NCBI RefSeq assembly: GCF_040676675.1 | Contig: NZ_JBFAPK010000049.1 | Coordinates: forward strand, 1-64,000 | Source: JBFAPK01 sp040676675 | GTDB lineage: Bacteria > Actinomycetota > Actinomycetes > Mycobacteriales > Micromonosporaceae | Direction: 5' to 3' | DNA: 64,000 nucleotides | Shown here: positions 1 to 8,623 of the stretch, piece by piece | Layout of the letters: every line of letters starts with the position of its first letter | How positions within the stretch are numbered: the stretch's first letter is position 1 | Program-made: the position numbers and the translations under genes | The notes under the pieces: model-generated | What the model was told of the DNA's origin: nothing | Databases searched by the model: none | The model's input: only the letters and a program-made list of their open reading frames with translations

Positions 1-92
1 GCCCGCCGACGAGTTGGCGGCGCACGGCGTGGCCGAGCGGGACCTGGACGCGCCGCGCGCCGGCGGTCCCGGTGGCGCCGCCGACGGCTCGC
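1..92. other. Unassigned left-edge fragment
   Basis: No complete gene fits here. On the plus strand, frame 2 reads a short stretch beginning PADELAAHGVAERDL. It resembles the internal YLPxxxLxxHGV-type segment of squalene/phytoene synthase family proteins (HpnC/HpnD), which often lie near dxs in hopanoid clusters. The frame then runs on antisense into dxs and does not look like a genuine carboxy terminus. The resemblance is from memory over about 15 residues, so this could be chance coding potential or the remnant of a truncated gene. Confidence 0.2.
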
Positions 93-2078
93 TCACCCCT
101 GGCGGGTGGTGTGCCCCTTGCCCGCGCCGTTACCGGCCGTGCCGCCGTTGGCCGGTACCCGGACCGGTTCGATCGACTGGTCCAGCAGGGAGATCCAGCC
201 GGTCACGTCCCGCGCCACGTCCTGGGCGGTGAGGCCGAGGTCGGCGAGGATCTGGGCGCGCGTGCCGTGCGGGTGCCACTGCGCCGGTACGCCGAGGTCG
301 CGCAGCGGCACCTGGACGTCCGCGTCGCGCAGCGCCTTGGCCAGGGCGTCGCCGACGCCGCCGGTGCGTACGCCGTCCTCGACCGTCACCACGAGCCGGT
401 GCGCGCCGGCCAGCGCGACCAGTTCCTCCGGCACCGGGCGCACCCAGCGCGGGTCGACCACGGTCACGCCGTAGCCCTGCTCGGCCACCCGGCTGGCCAC
501 CTCGACGCCGAGCTGCCCGAACGCGCCGACCGCGACCAGCAGCACGTCGGTACGGGCCGACTCGGCGAGCACGTCCACGCTCCCGATCCGGCGTACCGCC
601 GGCAGGTCGGCGGCGACGGTACCGGTCGGGAAGCGCAGCACGGTCGGGCCGTCGTCCACGGCCACCGCCTCGCGCAGCTCCTCGCGGAGCGTGGCGGCGT
701 CGCGCGGCGCGGCGATGCGGATGCCGGGCACCACGCCGAAGACCGACATGTCCCAGATGCCGTAGTGGCTCGGCCCGTCCGGTCCGGTGATGCCGGCCCG
801 GTCGAGGACGAAGGTGACCGGCAGCTTGTGCATCGCCACGTCGAGCAGCACCTGGTCGAAGGCGCGGTTGAGGAAGGTGGCGTAGACCGCCACCACCGGG
901 TGCAGCCCGCCGAGCGCCAGCCCGGCCGCGGAGGTGGCCGCGTGCTGCTCGGCGATGCCGACGTCGTAGACCCGCTTCGGGTACTTGCGGGCCAGCGCGG
1001 CGATCCCGGTCGGCTCGGCCATCGCGGCGGTGATGCCGACGACGTCGGGCCGCTCGTCGGCGATGGCGACCAGTTCGTCGGCGAAGACGTGGGTCCACTT
1101 GACCGACGGGGCGGCCAGCAGCTTGCCGGTCTCGATGTCGAACGCGCTGCTCGGGCCGTGCAGGCGGTCGGCCTCGTCCTCCTCGGCCGGGCGGTAGCCG
1201 TACCCCTTGCGGGTGACCGCGTGCACGATGACCGGCCCGCCGAAGTTCTTGGCGGCGCGCAGCGCCGACTCGACCGCGGGCAGGTCGTGCCCGTCGACCG
1301 GGCCGACGTACTTGATGCCGAGGTCCTCGAACATCGCCTGCGGCGCGACGGCGTCCTTGATGCCCTTCTTGACCGCGTGCAGCACCTCGTACATCGGGCG
1401 GCCGACCAGCGGCGTCGACCCCAGGGCGTCCTTGACCACGTCGAGAACCTTCTCGTAGCCGGGGTTGAGCCGCAGCGTGGAGAGGTGCTCGGCCAGGCCG
1501 CCGATGGTCGGCGCGTACGACCGGCCGTTGTCGTTGACGACGATGACCAGCGGGTTGCGGGCGGCGGCGATGTTGTTCAGCGCCTCCCAGCACATCCCGC
1601 CGGTGAGCGCGCCGTCGCCGACGACGGCCACCACGCTGCGCGGCTCGCCCCGCAGCGCGTACGCCTTGGCCAGCCCGTCGGCGTAGGAGAGTGCCGTGGA
1701 GGCGTGGGAGTTCTCGATCAGGTCGTGCTCGCTCTCGGCCTGGCTCGGGTAGCCGGAGAGGCCGCCCCGCTGCCGCAGCCGGTCGAAACCGTCCTGCCGC
1801 CCGGTGACCATCTTGTGCACGTACGCCTGGTGCCCGGTATCGAACAGGAAGCGGTCTCTGGGGGAATCGAAGACGCGGTGCATGGCGAGCGTCAGCTCCA
1901 CCACCCCGAGGTTGGGCCCGAGGTGGCCGCCCGTGCGTGACACCTTCGCGACCAGGAAGTCGCGGATCTCGGCGGCGAGCAGCCGCAGCTCCTCGGTCGA
2001 CATCCGCTTGACGTCCTGCGGACCGCGTACCGACGCGAGCAGGCGGCCGTGGTTGGCCGAACCGTCTTCAACACTCAT
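93..2078 (-). CDS. dxs: 1-deoxy-D-xylulose-5-phosphate synthase
   Basis: This cytoplasmic thiamine-diphosphate enzyme condenses pyruvate and glyceraldehyde 3-phosphate, the first step of the MEP isoprenoid pathway. The protein is 661 residues, full length for the family. A catalytic-type His lies in GGHLG near residue 52. The cofactor motif GDGALTGG is near residues 154-161, followed by NDNGRSYAP. The transketolase-type central domain carries DVGIAEQHA, and a C-terminal transketolase domain follows. The first ten residues (MSVEDGSANH) precede the usual LLASVRGP start; the ATG start is supported by a -10-like hexamer placed for a leaderless or very short-leader transcript. The enzyme feeds carotenoid, menaquinone and possibly hopanoid synthesis. 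Identification is very secure. Confidence 0.97.
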   Translation of the reverse strand: MSVEDGSANHGRLLASVRGPQDVKRMSTEELRLLAAEIRDFLVAKVSRTGGHLGPNLGVVELTLAMHRVFDSPRDRFLFDTGHQAYVHKMVTGRQDGFDRLRQRGGLSGYPSQAESEHDLIENSHASTALSYADGLAKAYALRGEPRSVVAVVGDGALTGGMCWEALNNIAAARNPLVIVVNDNGRSYAPTIGGLAEHLSTLRLNPGYEKVLDVVKDALGSTPLVGRPMYEVLHAVKKGIKDAVAPQAMFEDLGIKYVGPVDGHDLPAVESALRAAKNFGGPVIVHAVTRKGYGYRPAEEDEADRLHGPSSAFDIETGKLLAAPSVKWTHVFADELVAIADERPDVVGITAAMAEPTGIAALARKYPKRVYDVGIAEQHAATSAAGLALGGLHPVVAVYATFLNRAFDQVLLDVAMHKLPVTFVLDRAGITGPDGPSHYGIWDMSVFGVVPGIRIAAPRDAATLREELREAVAVDDGPTVLRFPTGTVAADLPAVRRIGSVDVLAESARTDVLLVAVGAFGQLGVEVASRVAEQGYGVTVVDPRWVRPVPEELVALAGAHRLVVTVEDGVRTGGVGDALAKALRDADVQVPLRDLGVPAQWHPHGTRAQILADLGLTAQDVARDVTGWISLLDQSIEPVRVPANGGTAGNGAGKGHTTRQG

Positions 2079-2086
2079 GACGGCAG

Positions 2087-2092
2087 AGTCTA
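2087..2092 (-). promoter_or_regulatory. Candidate -10 element of dxs
   Basis: On the minus strand TAGACT lies 8 nt upstream of the dxs ATG. This is the TANNNT form and position expected for a leaderless or nearly leaderless actinomycete transcript, and no clear Shine-Dalgarno sequence is present. A convincing -35 was not found. The rest of 2093-2387 holds no gene; the only structure seen there is a small ACCCTC/GAGGGT hairpin at 2140-2158. Confidence 0.4.
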
Positions 2093-2387
2093 TCGGTCAT
2101 GAGGACCGGCGCAGGCCGAGACGAGATCATCTTTACCGGACCCTCACAACCGGAGGGTGCCGCCCGCCACGGGCTTCCCGCGTCTGCCGCGCGTGACGGC
2201 CCCGGAACTCGCGGTGCCGCAACTGTGACACGCCCGAGGCGCGACACGCCGACCGGCGGTACCTACGACGGCGGCGCGACCGCCTATCCGACCCGGGGCG
2301 AGGCCCGCGGCGGTACTCACGAGCCGCCCGTCCGGTGCTCAGGTCGGCCCGCCGGCCCGGTGGCCCCCCGCACCTGCGGTAGCGCCG

Positions 2388-3551
2388 TCAGCGGTCCACC
2401 CGCAGCCGCCGGGGCGCCGGCACGGGTCCCGGTGGCCGGGGCGGCCCGCTCGGCGTCCAGGAGCCCAGCACGGCGGCCTCCCGCGCGCCGGTCACCGACG
2501 GCAGCGCGCCGGGCAGGCCGTGCCAGGAGAGCCAACCGAGCAGCGCGAACGCGTACGCCTCCTTCGCCTGCGCCGGTACGCCCAGCTCGTCGACGGTGCG
2601 CAGCCGCCAGCGGCCGGCGCCCAGCTCGCCGAGGCGGCGCCAGAGCACCGGATTGCGCACCCCTCCCCCGGCGGCGACCACCTCGCCGACCCCGTGCCGG
2701 TCGCAGGCGTCCGCGACGATCCGGGCGGTCAGCTCGGTCAGCGTCGCGACCAGGTCGTCCGGCGCCACGGCCGCGTCCAGGGCCGCCAGCCGGTCGTCCA
2801 GGTAGCCCGGGTGGAAGAGTTCCTTCCCCGTCGACTTCGGCGGCGGCGCGGCGTAGTAGGGCTCGGCGAGCAGCAGCTCCAGCAGCCGAGGGTGCACCCG
2901 CCCGGCCGCCGCGTGCCGCCCGTCGGCGTCGTACGGCTCGCCGTACCAGCGCCGCACGGCCGCGTCGACCAGGGCGTTGGCGGGCCCGATGTCGTACCCG
3001 ATCACCGGCGCGTCCGGGGCGAGGACGGTGAGGTTGGCGATGCCGCCGAGGTTCAGCGCGGCCCGGGGCGCCCCGCCGTCCGGTGCGAGCAGCAGCGCGT
3101 CGAAGGCGGGGACCAGCGGCGCGCCCTGCCCGCCGAGCGCGATGTCGGCCCCGCGCAGCCCGCTGAGCACCGGTACGCCGGTCCGGCGGGCGATCCAGGT
3201 CGCCTCGCCGAGCTGGAGGGTGCCCCGGGCCCGGCCGCCCTCGACCCAGTGGAAGACCGTCTGCCCGGGCGAGACGACCAGGTCGGCCCGGCCGCCGGCC
3301 AGTTCGAGCCCGGCCGTGGCCGCCTCGGCGAAGACCTGGCCGAGGCGGGTGTCGAGCCGGCAGACCGCCTCGATGGTGGTGGCCGCCGGCGGCAACAGCC
3401 CCGAAATCTCCGCCCTCAGCTCCTCGTCGTACGGCAGGCTCCGCTCGCCCAGCGGTCGCAGCCGGAGCGTCTCCCCGTCGACCCGGAACGAGGCCACCGC
3501 GACGTCCACCGCGTCGTACGAGGTGCCCGACATCAGCCCGATGATCCGCAC
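2388..3551 (-). CDS. anmK: Anhydro-N-acetylmuramic acid kinase
   Basis: The family phosphorylates and opens 1,6-anhydro-MurNAc to MurNAc-6-phosphate in cell-wall recycling, in the cytoplasm. The 387-residue protein begins with the diagnostic phosphate-binding motif GLMSGTSYDAVD (residues about 5-16). It continues with ALNLGGIANLT, then DIGPANALVD and a late AAGGGVRNPVL motif, all typical of AnmK in the sugar kinase/Hsp70/actin fold. The GTG at 3551 is chosen because homology starts directly at VRIIGLMSGTS. The gene is on the same strand as the RNA methyltransferase upstream and dxs downstream, with intergenic gaps of 56 and 309 nt. The C-terminal 25 residues are proline-rich and probably disordered. 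Confidence 0.95.
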   Translation of the reverse strand: MRIIGLMSGTSYDAVDVAVASFRVDGETLRLRPLGERSLPYDEELRAEISGLLPPAATTIEAVCRLDTRLGQVFAEAATAGLELAGGRADLVVSPGQTVFHWVEGGRARGTLQLGEATWIARRTGVPVLSGLRGADIALGGQGAPLVPAFDALLLAPDGGAPRAALNLGGIANLTVLAPDAPVIGYDIGPANALVDAAVRRWYGEPYDADGRHAAAGRVHPRLLELLLAEPYYAAPPPKSTGKELFHPGYLDDRLAALDAAVAPDDLVATLTELTARIVADACDRHGVGEVVAAGGGVRNPVLWRRLGELGAGRWRLRTVDELGVPAQAKEAYAFALLGWLSWHGLPGALPSVTGAREAAVLGSWTPSGPPRPPGPVPAPRRLRVDR

Positions 3552-3607
3552 GCCGAAACGGTAGCGGTCCCCCCGCCCGGCGCGCCGCCCGCCGCCCGCC
3601 GGGCGCC

Positions 3608-4939
3608 TCAGCGGCCCGGCGGGAGCAGCAGCCCGACCAGCTCGACGTGCTGGGTCATCGGGAAGAGGTCGTAGCCGCGCAGCGCGGCCAGTCGCCAGCC
3701 GGCCGCCCGGAACGTGCGCACGTCCCGGGCGAAGGCGGCCGGGTCGCAGGCCACGTAGGCCACCGCCCGCGCACCGGCGTCCGTGATCGCGCGGGTAACG
3801 GCGGCGCCGGCCCCGGTACGCGGCGGATCGAGCACCACCAGGTCGACGGGGCCGGTGATCCGGCGCCGGGCCAGCGCGGTCTCCACCCGGGCCGCCACCA
3901 CCTCGACCCGCGGCAGGTCCCGCAGGTTCTCCCGGGCCGCGGCCACGCCGGCCAGGGCCGCCTCGACCAGGGTGATCCGGCCGTCCGGCCCGGTACGGCC
4001 GGCGAGCGCGGCGGCGAAGAGCCCGGCACCGCCGTACAGGTCCCAGGCCGACTCGCCCGGCCGGGGGTCGAGCAGCTCCAGCACGGCCGCCGCGAGCGTC
4101 TCCGCCGCCGCGGGGTGCACCTGCCAGAACGCCTCGCCCGGCAGCACCCACTCGCGTCCGACCGCGACCTCGCGTACCGCCGCCGGGCCGCGTACGGCCC
4201 GCGCCTCGCCCTCGACCAGCTCGTAGAGGGCCACGTCGCCGGCGGTGGAGGCGACCGCCTCGACCGCGTCGGCGTCCGGCCACCGGTGCCCGTCGGGCGC
4301 CAGCACCGGCAGCTCCTGGATGGCGGGGTGGGCGATCAGGCACCGGTCGATCGGCACCACCTCGTGCGAGCGGTGCTTGAGCAGTCCGGCCCGGCCGGCC
4401 GCGTCCACCGCGTAGCGGACCCGGGACCGCCAGCCGAGCTGCCCGCCGGGCAGCGCCTCGACGCGTACCGCCAGCGCGTCCAGCTCGGCCTCGGCCAGGC
4501 CGCCCAGCCGGTGCAGCTGTTCGCGCACCACGGCGGCCTTCCAGTCCCGCTGGGCGGCGGGCGCGACGTGTTGCAGGTCGCAGCCGCCGCAACGGTCGGG
4601 ACGGGCGTACGGGCACGGCGGGGTGACCCGGTCGGCGGCGGGTTCGAGCACCTCGACCGCGTCGGCGCGAAGGAACCCGCGGTGCACCTCGGTGATCTCG
4701 GCCACCACCCGCTCGCCCGGCAGCGCGTGCCGCACGAAGACGACCTGCCCGTCGAGCCGGGCCACGCAGTGCCCGCCCGGGGCGGGCGCCCCGACGGTCA
4801 GCTCGACCCGCTCGGCCTCGCCCACGCCCACCGGCGCCGCGCGGTCGCCCGCCGGGTCGGCACCGTCCAGGGGGCGGGCGTCGCGGGGACGGCGATCCCG
4901 GGGGCGAACCTCGGCTCCGCCGGGCCGTTCCGCGCTCAC
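3608..4939 (-). CDS. TrmA/RumA-family class I SAM-dependent RNA m5U methyltransferase with TRAM domain
   Basis: Predicted to methylate a uridine C5 in tRNA or rRNA using SAM. The 443-residue protein has an N-terminal TRAM domain (about residues 40-95), a cysteine cluster with RCGGCDLQH like the Fe-S cluster of RumA/RlmD enzymes, and a Rossmann methyltransferase domain with DLYGGAGLFA. It also shows the DPPRTG motif, the nucleophile Cys in YVACDP, and the general-base Glu in HVELV near the end. The GTG start overlaps the TGA of the upstream permease by 3 nt (GTGA), suggesting translational coupling. The first ~35 residues are low-complexity and charged; a later GTG just before the TRAM domain is an alternative start. 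The exact target RNA cannot be told from sequence. Confidence 0.9.
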   Translation of the reverse strand: MSAERPGGAEVRPRDRRPRDARPLDGADPAGDRAAPVGVGEAERVELTVGAPAPGGHCVARLDGQVVFVRHALPGERVVAEITEVHRGFLRADAVEVLEPAADRVTPPCPYARPDRCGGCDLQHVAPAAQRDWKAAVVREQLHRLGGLAEAELDALAVRVEALPGGQLGWRSRVRYAVDAAGRAGLLKHRSHEVVPIDRCLIAHPAIQELPVLAPDGHRWPDADAVEAVASTAGDVALYELVEGEARAVRGPAAVREVAVGREWVLPGEAFWQVHPAAAETLAAAVLELLDPRPGESAWDLYGGAGLFAAALAGRTGPDGRITLVEAALAGVAAARENLRDLPRVEVVAARVETALARRRITGPVDLVVLDPPRTGAGAAVTRAITDAGARAVAYVACDPAAFARDVRTFRAAGWRLAALRGYDLFPMTQHVELVGLLLPPGR

Positions 4940-7047
4940 CGCGGCCGCGCCGAGGGGTCGGGGTCGGTCTCCGAGGCCGTCCGGCCGACCGCTCCGGGCG
5001 CGGGCGGCGCGGCGGTCTGCACCCGGGGCGGCGGCGAGGGCGCGAGCAGGCCGCCGAGGCTCGCGCCGCGGGGTCCGCGGGCGGGGCCGCGGCTGAGCGT
5101 CGCGTCGAGGCGGTCGAGGTTCTTGTTGGCGGTGGAGGCGAGCTGCCACGGCACGCTGGTGACCATCACGCCGGGCTCGAAGAGCAGCCGGCCCTTGAGC
5201 CGCAGCGCGCTCTGGTTGTGCAGCAGGTTCTCCCACCACTTGCCCACGACGTACTCGGGGATGAAGACGGTGACCACGTCCCGCGGGGACTCCCGGCGGA
5301 CCGAGGCCACGAAGTCGAGGATCGGCCGGGTGATCTCCCGGTACGGGGAGTCGACGACGGTCAGCGGCACCGGTACGCTGCGCCGCTCCCACTCGGCCTG
5401 CAACGCCCGGGTGTCCTTCTCGTCCACGTTGACGGTCACCGCGGTCAGCGTGTCCGGGCGGGTGGCCTGGGCGTACGCGACGGCCCGCAGGGTCGGCTGG
5501 TGCACCTTGCTGACCAGCACGATCGCGTGGTTGCGGGCGGGCAGCACGGGCCGGCCCTCGTCCGGGGTCAGCTCGCTGGCGACCCGGTCGTAGTGCCGCC
5601 GGATGCTGAGCATGAGCAGGTAGATGACGGCCATGGCGACGATCGCGATCCAGGCACCGAGCAGGAACTTGGTGACCAGGACGATCACCAGCACGGTGCC
5701 GGTCATCGCCATGCCGAACGCGTTGATCGCTCGGGACCGGGTCATCTGCCGCCGGGCCTGCGGGTCGCGCTCGGTACGCAACAGCCGGTTCCAGTGCCGG
5801 ATCATGCCGCCCTGCGACAGGGTGAAGGAGACGAAGACCCCGACGATGTAGAGCTGGATCAGCCGGGTCACCTCGGCCTGGAAGGCGATGATCAGCAGCG
5901 AGGCGAAGAGCGCCAGCATGATGATGCCGTTGGAGAAGGCGAGCCGGTCGCCGCGGGTGTGCAGCTGGCGGGGCAGGTACCGGTCCTGGGCCAGGATCGA
6001 GCCGAGCACCGGGAAGCCGTTGAAGGCGGTGTTGGCGGCCAGGAAGAGGATCAGCGCCGTCATGCCGGCGACCACGTAGAGCAGCACCGAGCCGTTGCCG
6101 AAGACGGCCTCGCCGAGCTGGGTGGTGACGGTCTTCTGCACGTACCCGGCGGGGCCGGAGATGATCTGGGTGGAGGGGTTTTCCACGAACTGCAGCCCGG
6201 TCAGCAGGGCGAGCCAGACGATGCCGACCAGCATGGTGATCGCCACCAGGCCGAGCAGGAGCAGGGTGGTGGCCGCGTTGCGGCTCTTCGGCGGCCGGAA
6301 CGCCGGTACGCCGTTCGAGATGGCCTCCACGCCGGTGAGGGCGGCGCAGCCGGAGGAGAAGGTACGCAACAGCAGGAAGACGAGTGCGAATCCGGTCACA
6401 CTGTGCTCGGCGCGGATCTCCAGTCCGGCGCTGGGGGCCTGGATGTGGTCCCCGAGGACGAAGACCCGGAACAGCCCGGTGAGGATCATGCCGATGATCA
6501 CGATCATGAACCCGTACGTGGGGATCGCGAAGGCGGTGCCGGATTCGCGCAGCCCGCGCAGGTTCATGGCGGTCAGCACCACCACCGCCGTGACCGCGAC
6601 GCCGACCCGGTGCTCCGAGACGAACGGCACGACCGAACCGAGGTTGGCCACCCCCGAGGAGACCGAGACCGCCACGGTCAGCACGTAGTCGACGAGCAGG
6701 GCGCTGGCCACCCCCAGCCCGGCCCGCCGCCCCAGGTTGACGGTGGCGACCTCGTAGTCGCCGCCGCCCGAGGGGTAGGCGTGCACGTTCTGCCGGTAGC
6801 TCGCCACCACCGTCAGCATGACCACGACGACGGCCAGGGCCACCCATGGCGAGAACAGGAACGCGGAGGCACCGGCGATCGAGAGCGTCAGCAGGATCTC
6901 GTCCGGGGCGTACGCCACGCTCGACAGGGCATCGGAGGCGAAAACGGGCAGGGCGATGCGTTTGGAGAGCAGGGTGTGCTGGAGCCGGTCGGAGCGGAAG
7001 GGCCGACCGAGCACCAGTCGTTTCAGCATGGAGGTGGGACTGGCCAC
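4936..7047 (-). CDS. APC-superfamily permease, KimA (YdaO)-like potassium importer
   Basis: A roughly 12-transmembrane APC-superfamily transporter of about 700 residues. The N-terminus (LGRPFRSDRL ... SDALSSVAYA), the SYRQ..YPSGGGDY segment, FSSGCAALTGVEAISN and the long C-terminal cytoplasmic domain ending near the LLHNQSALRLK segment closely match the architecture of the Bacillus K+/H+ symporter KimA. In Bacillus, KimA is high-affinity and inhibited by c-di-AMP; this is family knowledge. Potassium as substrate here is inferred from similarity and from the adjacent divergent RCK (TrkA-type) genes. Start chosen at GTG 7047; an internal ATG at 7029 gives a protein six residues shorter, and neither has a strong ribosome-binding site. 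The C-terminal tail of about 50 residues is proline/alanine-rich. Confidence 0.85.
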   Translation of the reverse strand: MASPTSMLKRLVLGRPFRSDRLQHTLLSKRIALPVFASDALSSVAYAPDEILLTLSIAGASAFLFSPWVALAVVVVMLTVVASYRQNVHAYPSGGGDYEVATVNLGRRAGLGVASALLVDYVLTVAVSVSSGVANLGSVVPFVSEHRVGVAVTAVVVLTAMNLRGLRESGTAFAIPTYGFMIVIIGMILTGLFRVFVLGDHIQAPSAGLEIRAEHSVTGFALVFLLLRTFSSGCAALTGVEAISNGVPAFRPPKSRNAATTLLLLGLVAITMLVGIVWLALLTGLQFVENPSTQIISGPAGYVQKTVTTQLGEAVFGNGSVLLYVVAGMTALILFLAANTAFNGFPVLGSILAQDRYLPRQLHTRGDRLAFSNGIIMLALFASLLIIAFQAEVTRLIQLYIVGVFVSFTLSQGGMIRHWNRLLRTERDPQARRQMTRSRAINAFGMAMTGTVLVIVLVTKFLLGAWIAIVAMAVIYLLMLSIRRHYDRVASELTPDEGRPVLPARNHAIVLVSKVHQPTLRAVAYAQATRPDTLTAVTVNVDEKDTRALQAEWERRSVPVPLTVVDSPYREITRPILDFVASVRRESPRDVVTVFIPEYVVGKWWENLLHNQSALRLKGRLLFEPGVMVTSVPWQLASTANKNLDRLDATLSRGPARGPRGASLGGLLAPSPPPRVQTAAPPAPGAVGRTASETDPDPSARPR

Positions 7048-7219
7048 AACCGGTAAGGGTACGGCGCGCCGGGGGCCGTCGCCGATGGGTGCCTGGTCAC
7101 CTTCCCTGCCGGCCGAGGCGGTACCGTCGGCGGCGGCGGCCGGCACCGGCATGGCACCCTTCTGGTGAGACCCGGTCCGCGATGCGCGGGTCACGCGGTT
7201 CACCCCAGGAGGAACAGCC

Positions 7220-7885
7220 GTGCACGTCGTGATCATGGGTTGCGGGCGCGTCGGGTCGACGCTCGCCCACAGCCTGGAAGCCCGAGGGCACTCGGTCTCG
7301 GTGATCGACCAGGACGCCGACGCCTTCCGTCGGCTCGGCCCCGACTTCGGTGGGATCACCGTCACCGGGACCGGCTTCGACGGCGACGTGCTGCGCCAGG
7401 CCGGCATCGAGCGGGCGGACGGCTTCGCCGCGGTCTCCAGCGGCGACAACTCCAACATCATCTCGGCCCGGCTGGCCCGGGAGACCTTCGGCGTCAGCCG
7501 CGTGGTGGCCCGCATCTACGACCAGCGCCGGGCGCAGGTCTACGAGCGGCTCGGCATCCCGACCGTCGCCACGGTCCGCTGGACCGCCGACCGGGTCATC
7601 CGCCACCTGGTGCCCGAGGGGACCGTGGAGATCTTCCGGGATCCGACCAGCACCGTCTCGATCATCGAGGTACCGGTGCACAAGGACTGGATCGGCCGCC
7701 CGCTGCGCGACCTGGAGGCGGCCGGGGGTGCCCGGGCCGCGTACCTCAACCGGTTCGGCATTGGCACGCTCCCCACCGCCTCCACCGTGCTGCAGGAGGG
7801 GGACCAGCTGTTCATGCTGGTCACGGACGACATGGCGGCGTCGGTGACGACGGTCGCGGGGGCTCCGCCCGAAGGAGGACAGTGA
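7220..7885 (+). CDS. TrkA-type RCK potassium-uptake regulatory protein (first of pair)
   Basis: This 221-residue protein has an N-terminal NAD-binding Rossmann (RCK_N) domain starting MGCGRVGSTLAHSL (GxGxxG type) with the acidic ribose-binding residue in VIDQD. A C-terminal TrkA_C domain covers about residues 140-215. Family members bind NAD(H) or nucleotides and gate K+ transport across the membrane; in mycobacteria the pair is called CeoB/CeoC. The start GTG at 7220 follows the strong site AGGAGGAACAGCC. The stop lies just upstream of the second RCK gene's start, so the two are an operon. No TrkH/TrkG membrane subunit is in the window; the KimA-like permease transcribed divergently 172 nt away is the likely partner (inference). 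Confidence 0.9.
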   Translation: MHVVIMGCGRVGSTLAHSLEARGHSVSVIDQDADAFRRLGPDFGGITVTGTGFDGDVLRQAGIERADGFAAVSSGDNSNIISARLARETFGVSRVVARIYDQRRAQVYERLGIPTVATVRWTADRVIRHLVPEGTVEIFRDPTSTVSIIEVPVHKDWIGRPLRDLEAAGGARAAYLNRFGIGTLPTASTVLQEGDQLFMLVTDDMAASVTTVAGAPPEGGQ

Positions 7886-7887
7886 TC

Positions 7888-8577
7888 ATGCGGATCGCGA
7901 TCGCGGGCGCCGGCAACGTGGGTCGCTCGATCGCCCAGGAGCTGATCGAGAACGGCCACCAGGTGATGCTCATCGAGCGGAAGCCGAAGATGCTGCGCCC
8001 GGACCGGGTACCGGCGGCCGAGTGGGTGCTGGCCGACGCGTGCGAGGTGGCCAGCCTGGAGGAGGCCGACATCGCGGGCTGCGACGTGGTGGTGGCGGCC
8101 ACCGGCGACGACAAGGTCAACCTGGTCGTCTCGCTGCTGGCCAAGACCGAGTTCGCGGTGCCGAGGGTGGTGGCCCGGGTCAACCGGGCCGAGAACGAGT
8201 GGCTCTTCACCGAGCAGTGGGGCGTCGACGTGGCGGTCAGCAAGCCGCGCGTGATGGCCGCGCTGGTCGAGGAGGCGGTCACCGTCGGCGACCTGGTCCG
8301 GCTGATGACCTTCCGGCAGGGCGAGGCGAACCTCGTCGAGATCACCCTGCCGCCGTCGGCCCCGTACGTCGGGCACCCCATCCACGCCGTGCCGCTGCCC
8401 CGGGACGCCGCGCTCGTGGCCATCCTGCGCGGCAAGCGGGTGCTCGTACCGAGCCCGGACGACCCGCTGGAGGCGGGCGACGAGCTGATCTTCGTCTGCA
8501 CGGCGGACACCGAGGACGCGGTACGCGCCGTGATCCTCGGGGCGGACAGCGTCGAGCGGACCCGCGAACTCGGCTGA
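7888..8577 (+). CDS. TrkA-type RCK potassium-uptake regulatory protein (second of pair)
   Basis: This 229-residue protein has a Rossmann RCK_N domain beginning MRIAIAGAGNVGRSIAQEL, the acidic residue in LIERKP, a conserved VAATGDDKVNLV segment, and a TrkA_C domain (about residues 140-220). ATG 7888 is preferred over GTG 7882 because GAAGGAGG (7871-7878) then sits 9 nt upstream rather than 3. It follows the first RCK gene by 2 nt, so the two products are probably made in equal amounts and form a hetero-oligomeric octameric ring, as is usual for split RCK pairs. Convergent with the DUF3159 gene across a hairpin. Confidence 0.9.
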   Translation: MRIAIAGAGNVGRSIAQELIENGHQVMLIERKPKMLRPDRVPAAEWVLADACEVASLEEADIAGCDVVVAATGDDKVNLVVSLLAKTEFAVPRVVARVNRAENEWLFTEQWGVDVAVSKPRVMAALVEEAVTVGDLVRLMTFRQGEANLVEITLPPSAPYVGHPIHAVPLPRDAALVAILRGKRVLVPSPDDPLEAGDELIFVCTADTEDAVRAVILGADSVERTRELG

Positions 8578-8588
8578 GCCCGCCCGCG

Positions 8589-8615
8589 CCGCCCGGTACC
8601 GGCGGTACCGGGCGG
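8589..8615. terminator. Bidirectional hairpin between RCK pair and DUF3159 gene
   Basis: Inverted repeat CCGCCCGGTACC / GGTACCGGGCGG with a 3-nt loop lies between two convergent genes whose stops are at 8577 and 8624. There is no T tract, as is normal for actinomycete terminators. Confidence 0.6.
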
Positions 8616-8623
8616 TCCGCCGG

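Noticed and set aside
2099..2387. Possible short gene upstream of anmK and dxs
   Set aside because: No ribosome-binding site plus start, amino-acid composition is Arg/Ala/Pro-rich and unlike a protein of any known family.
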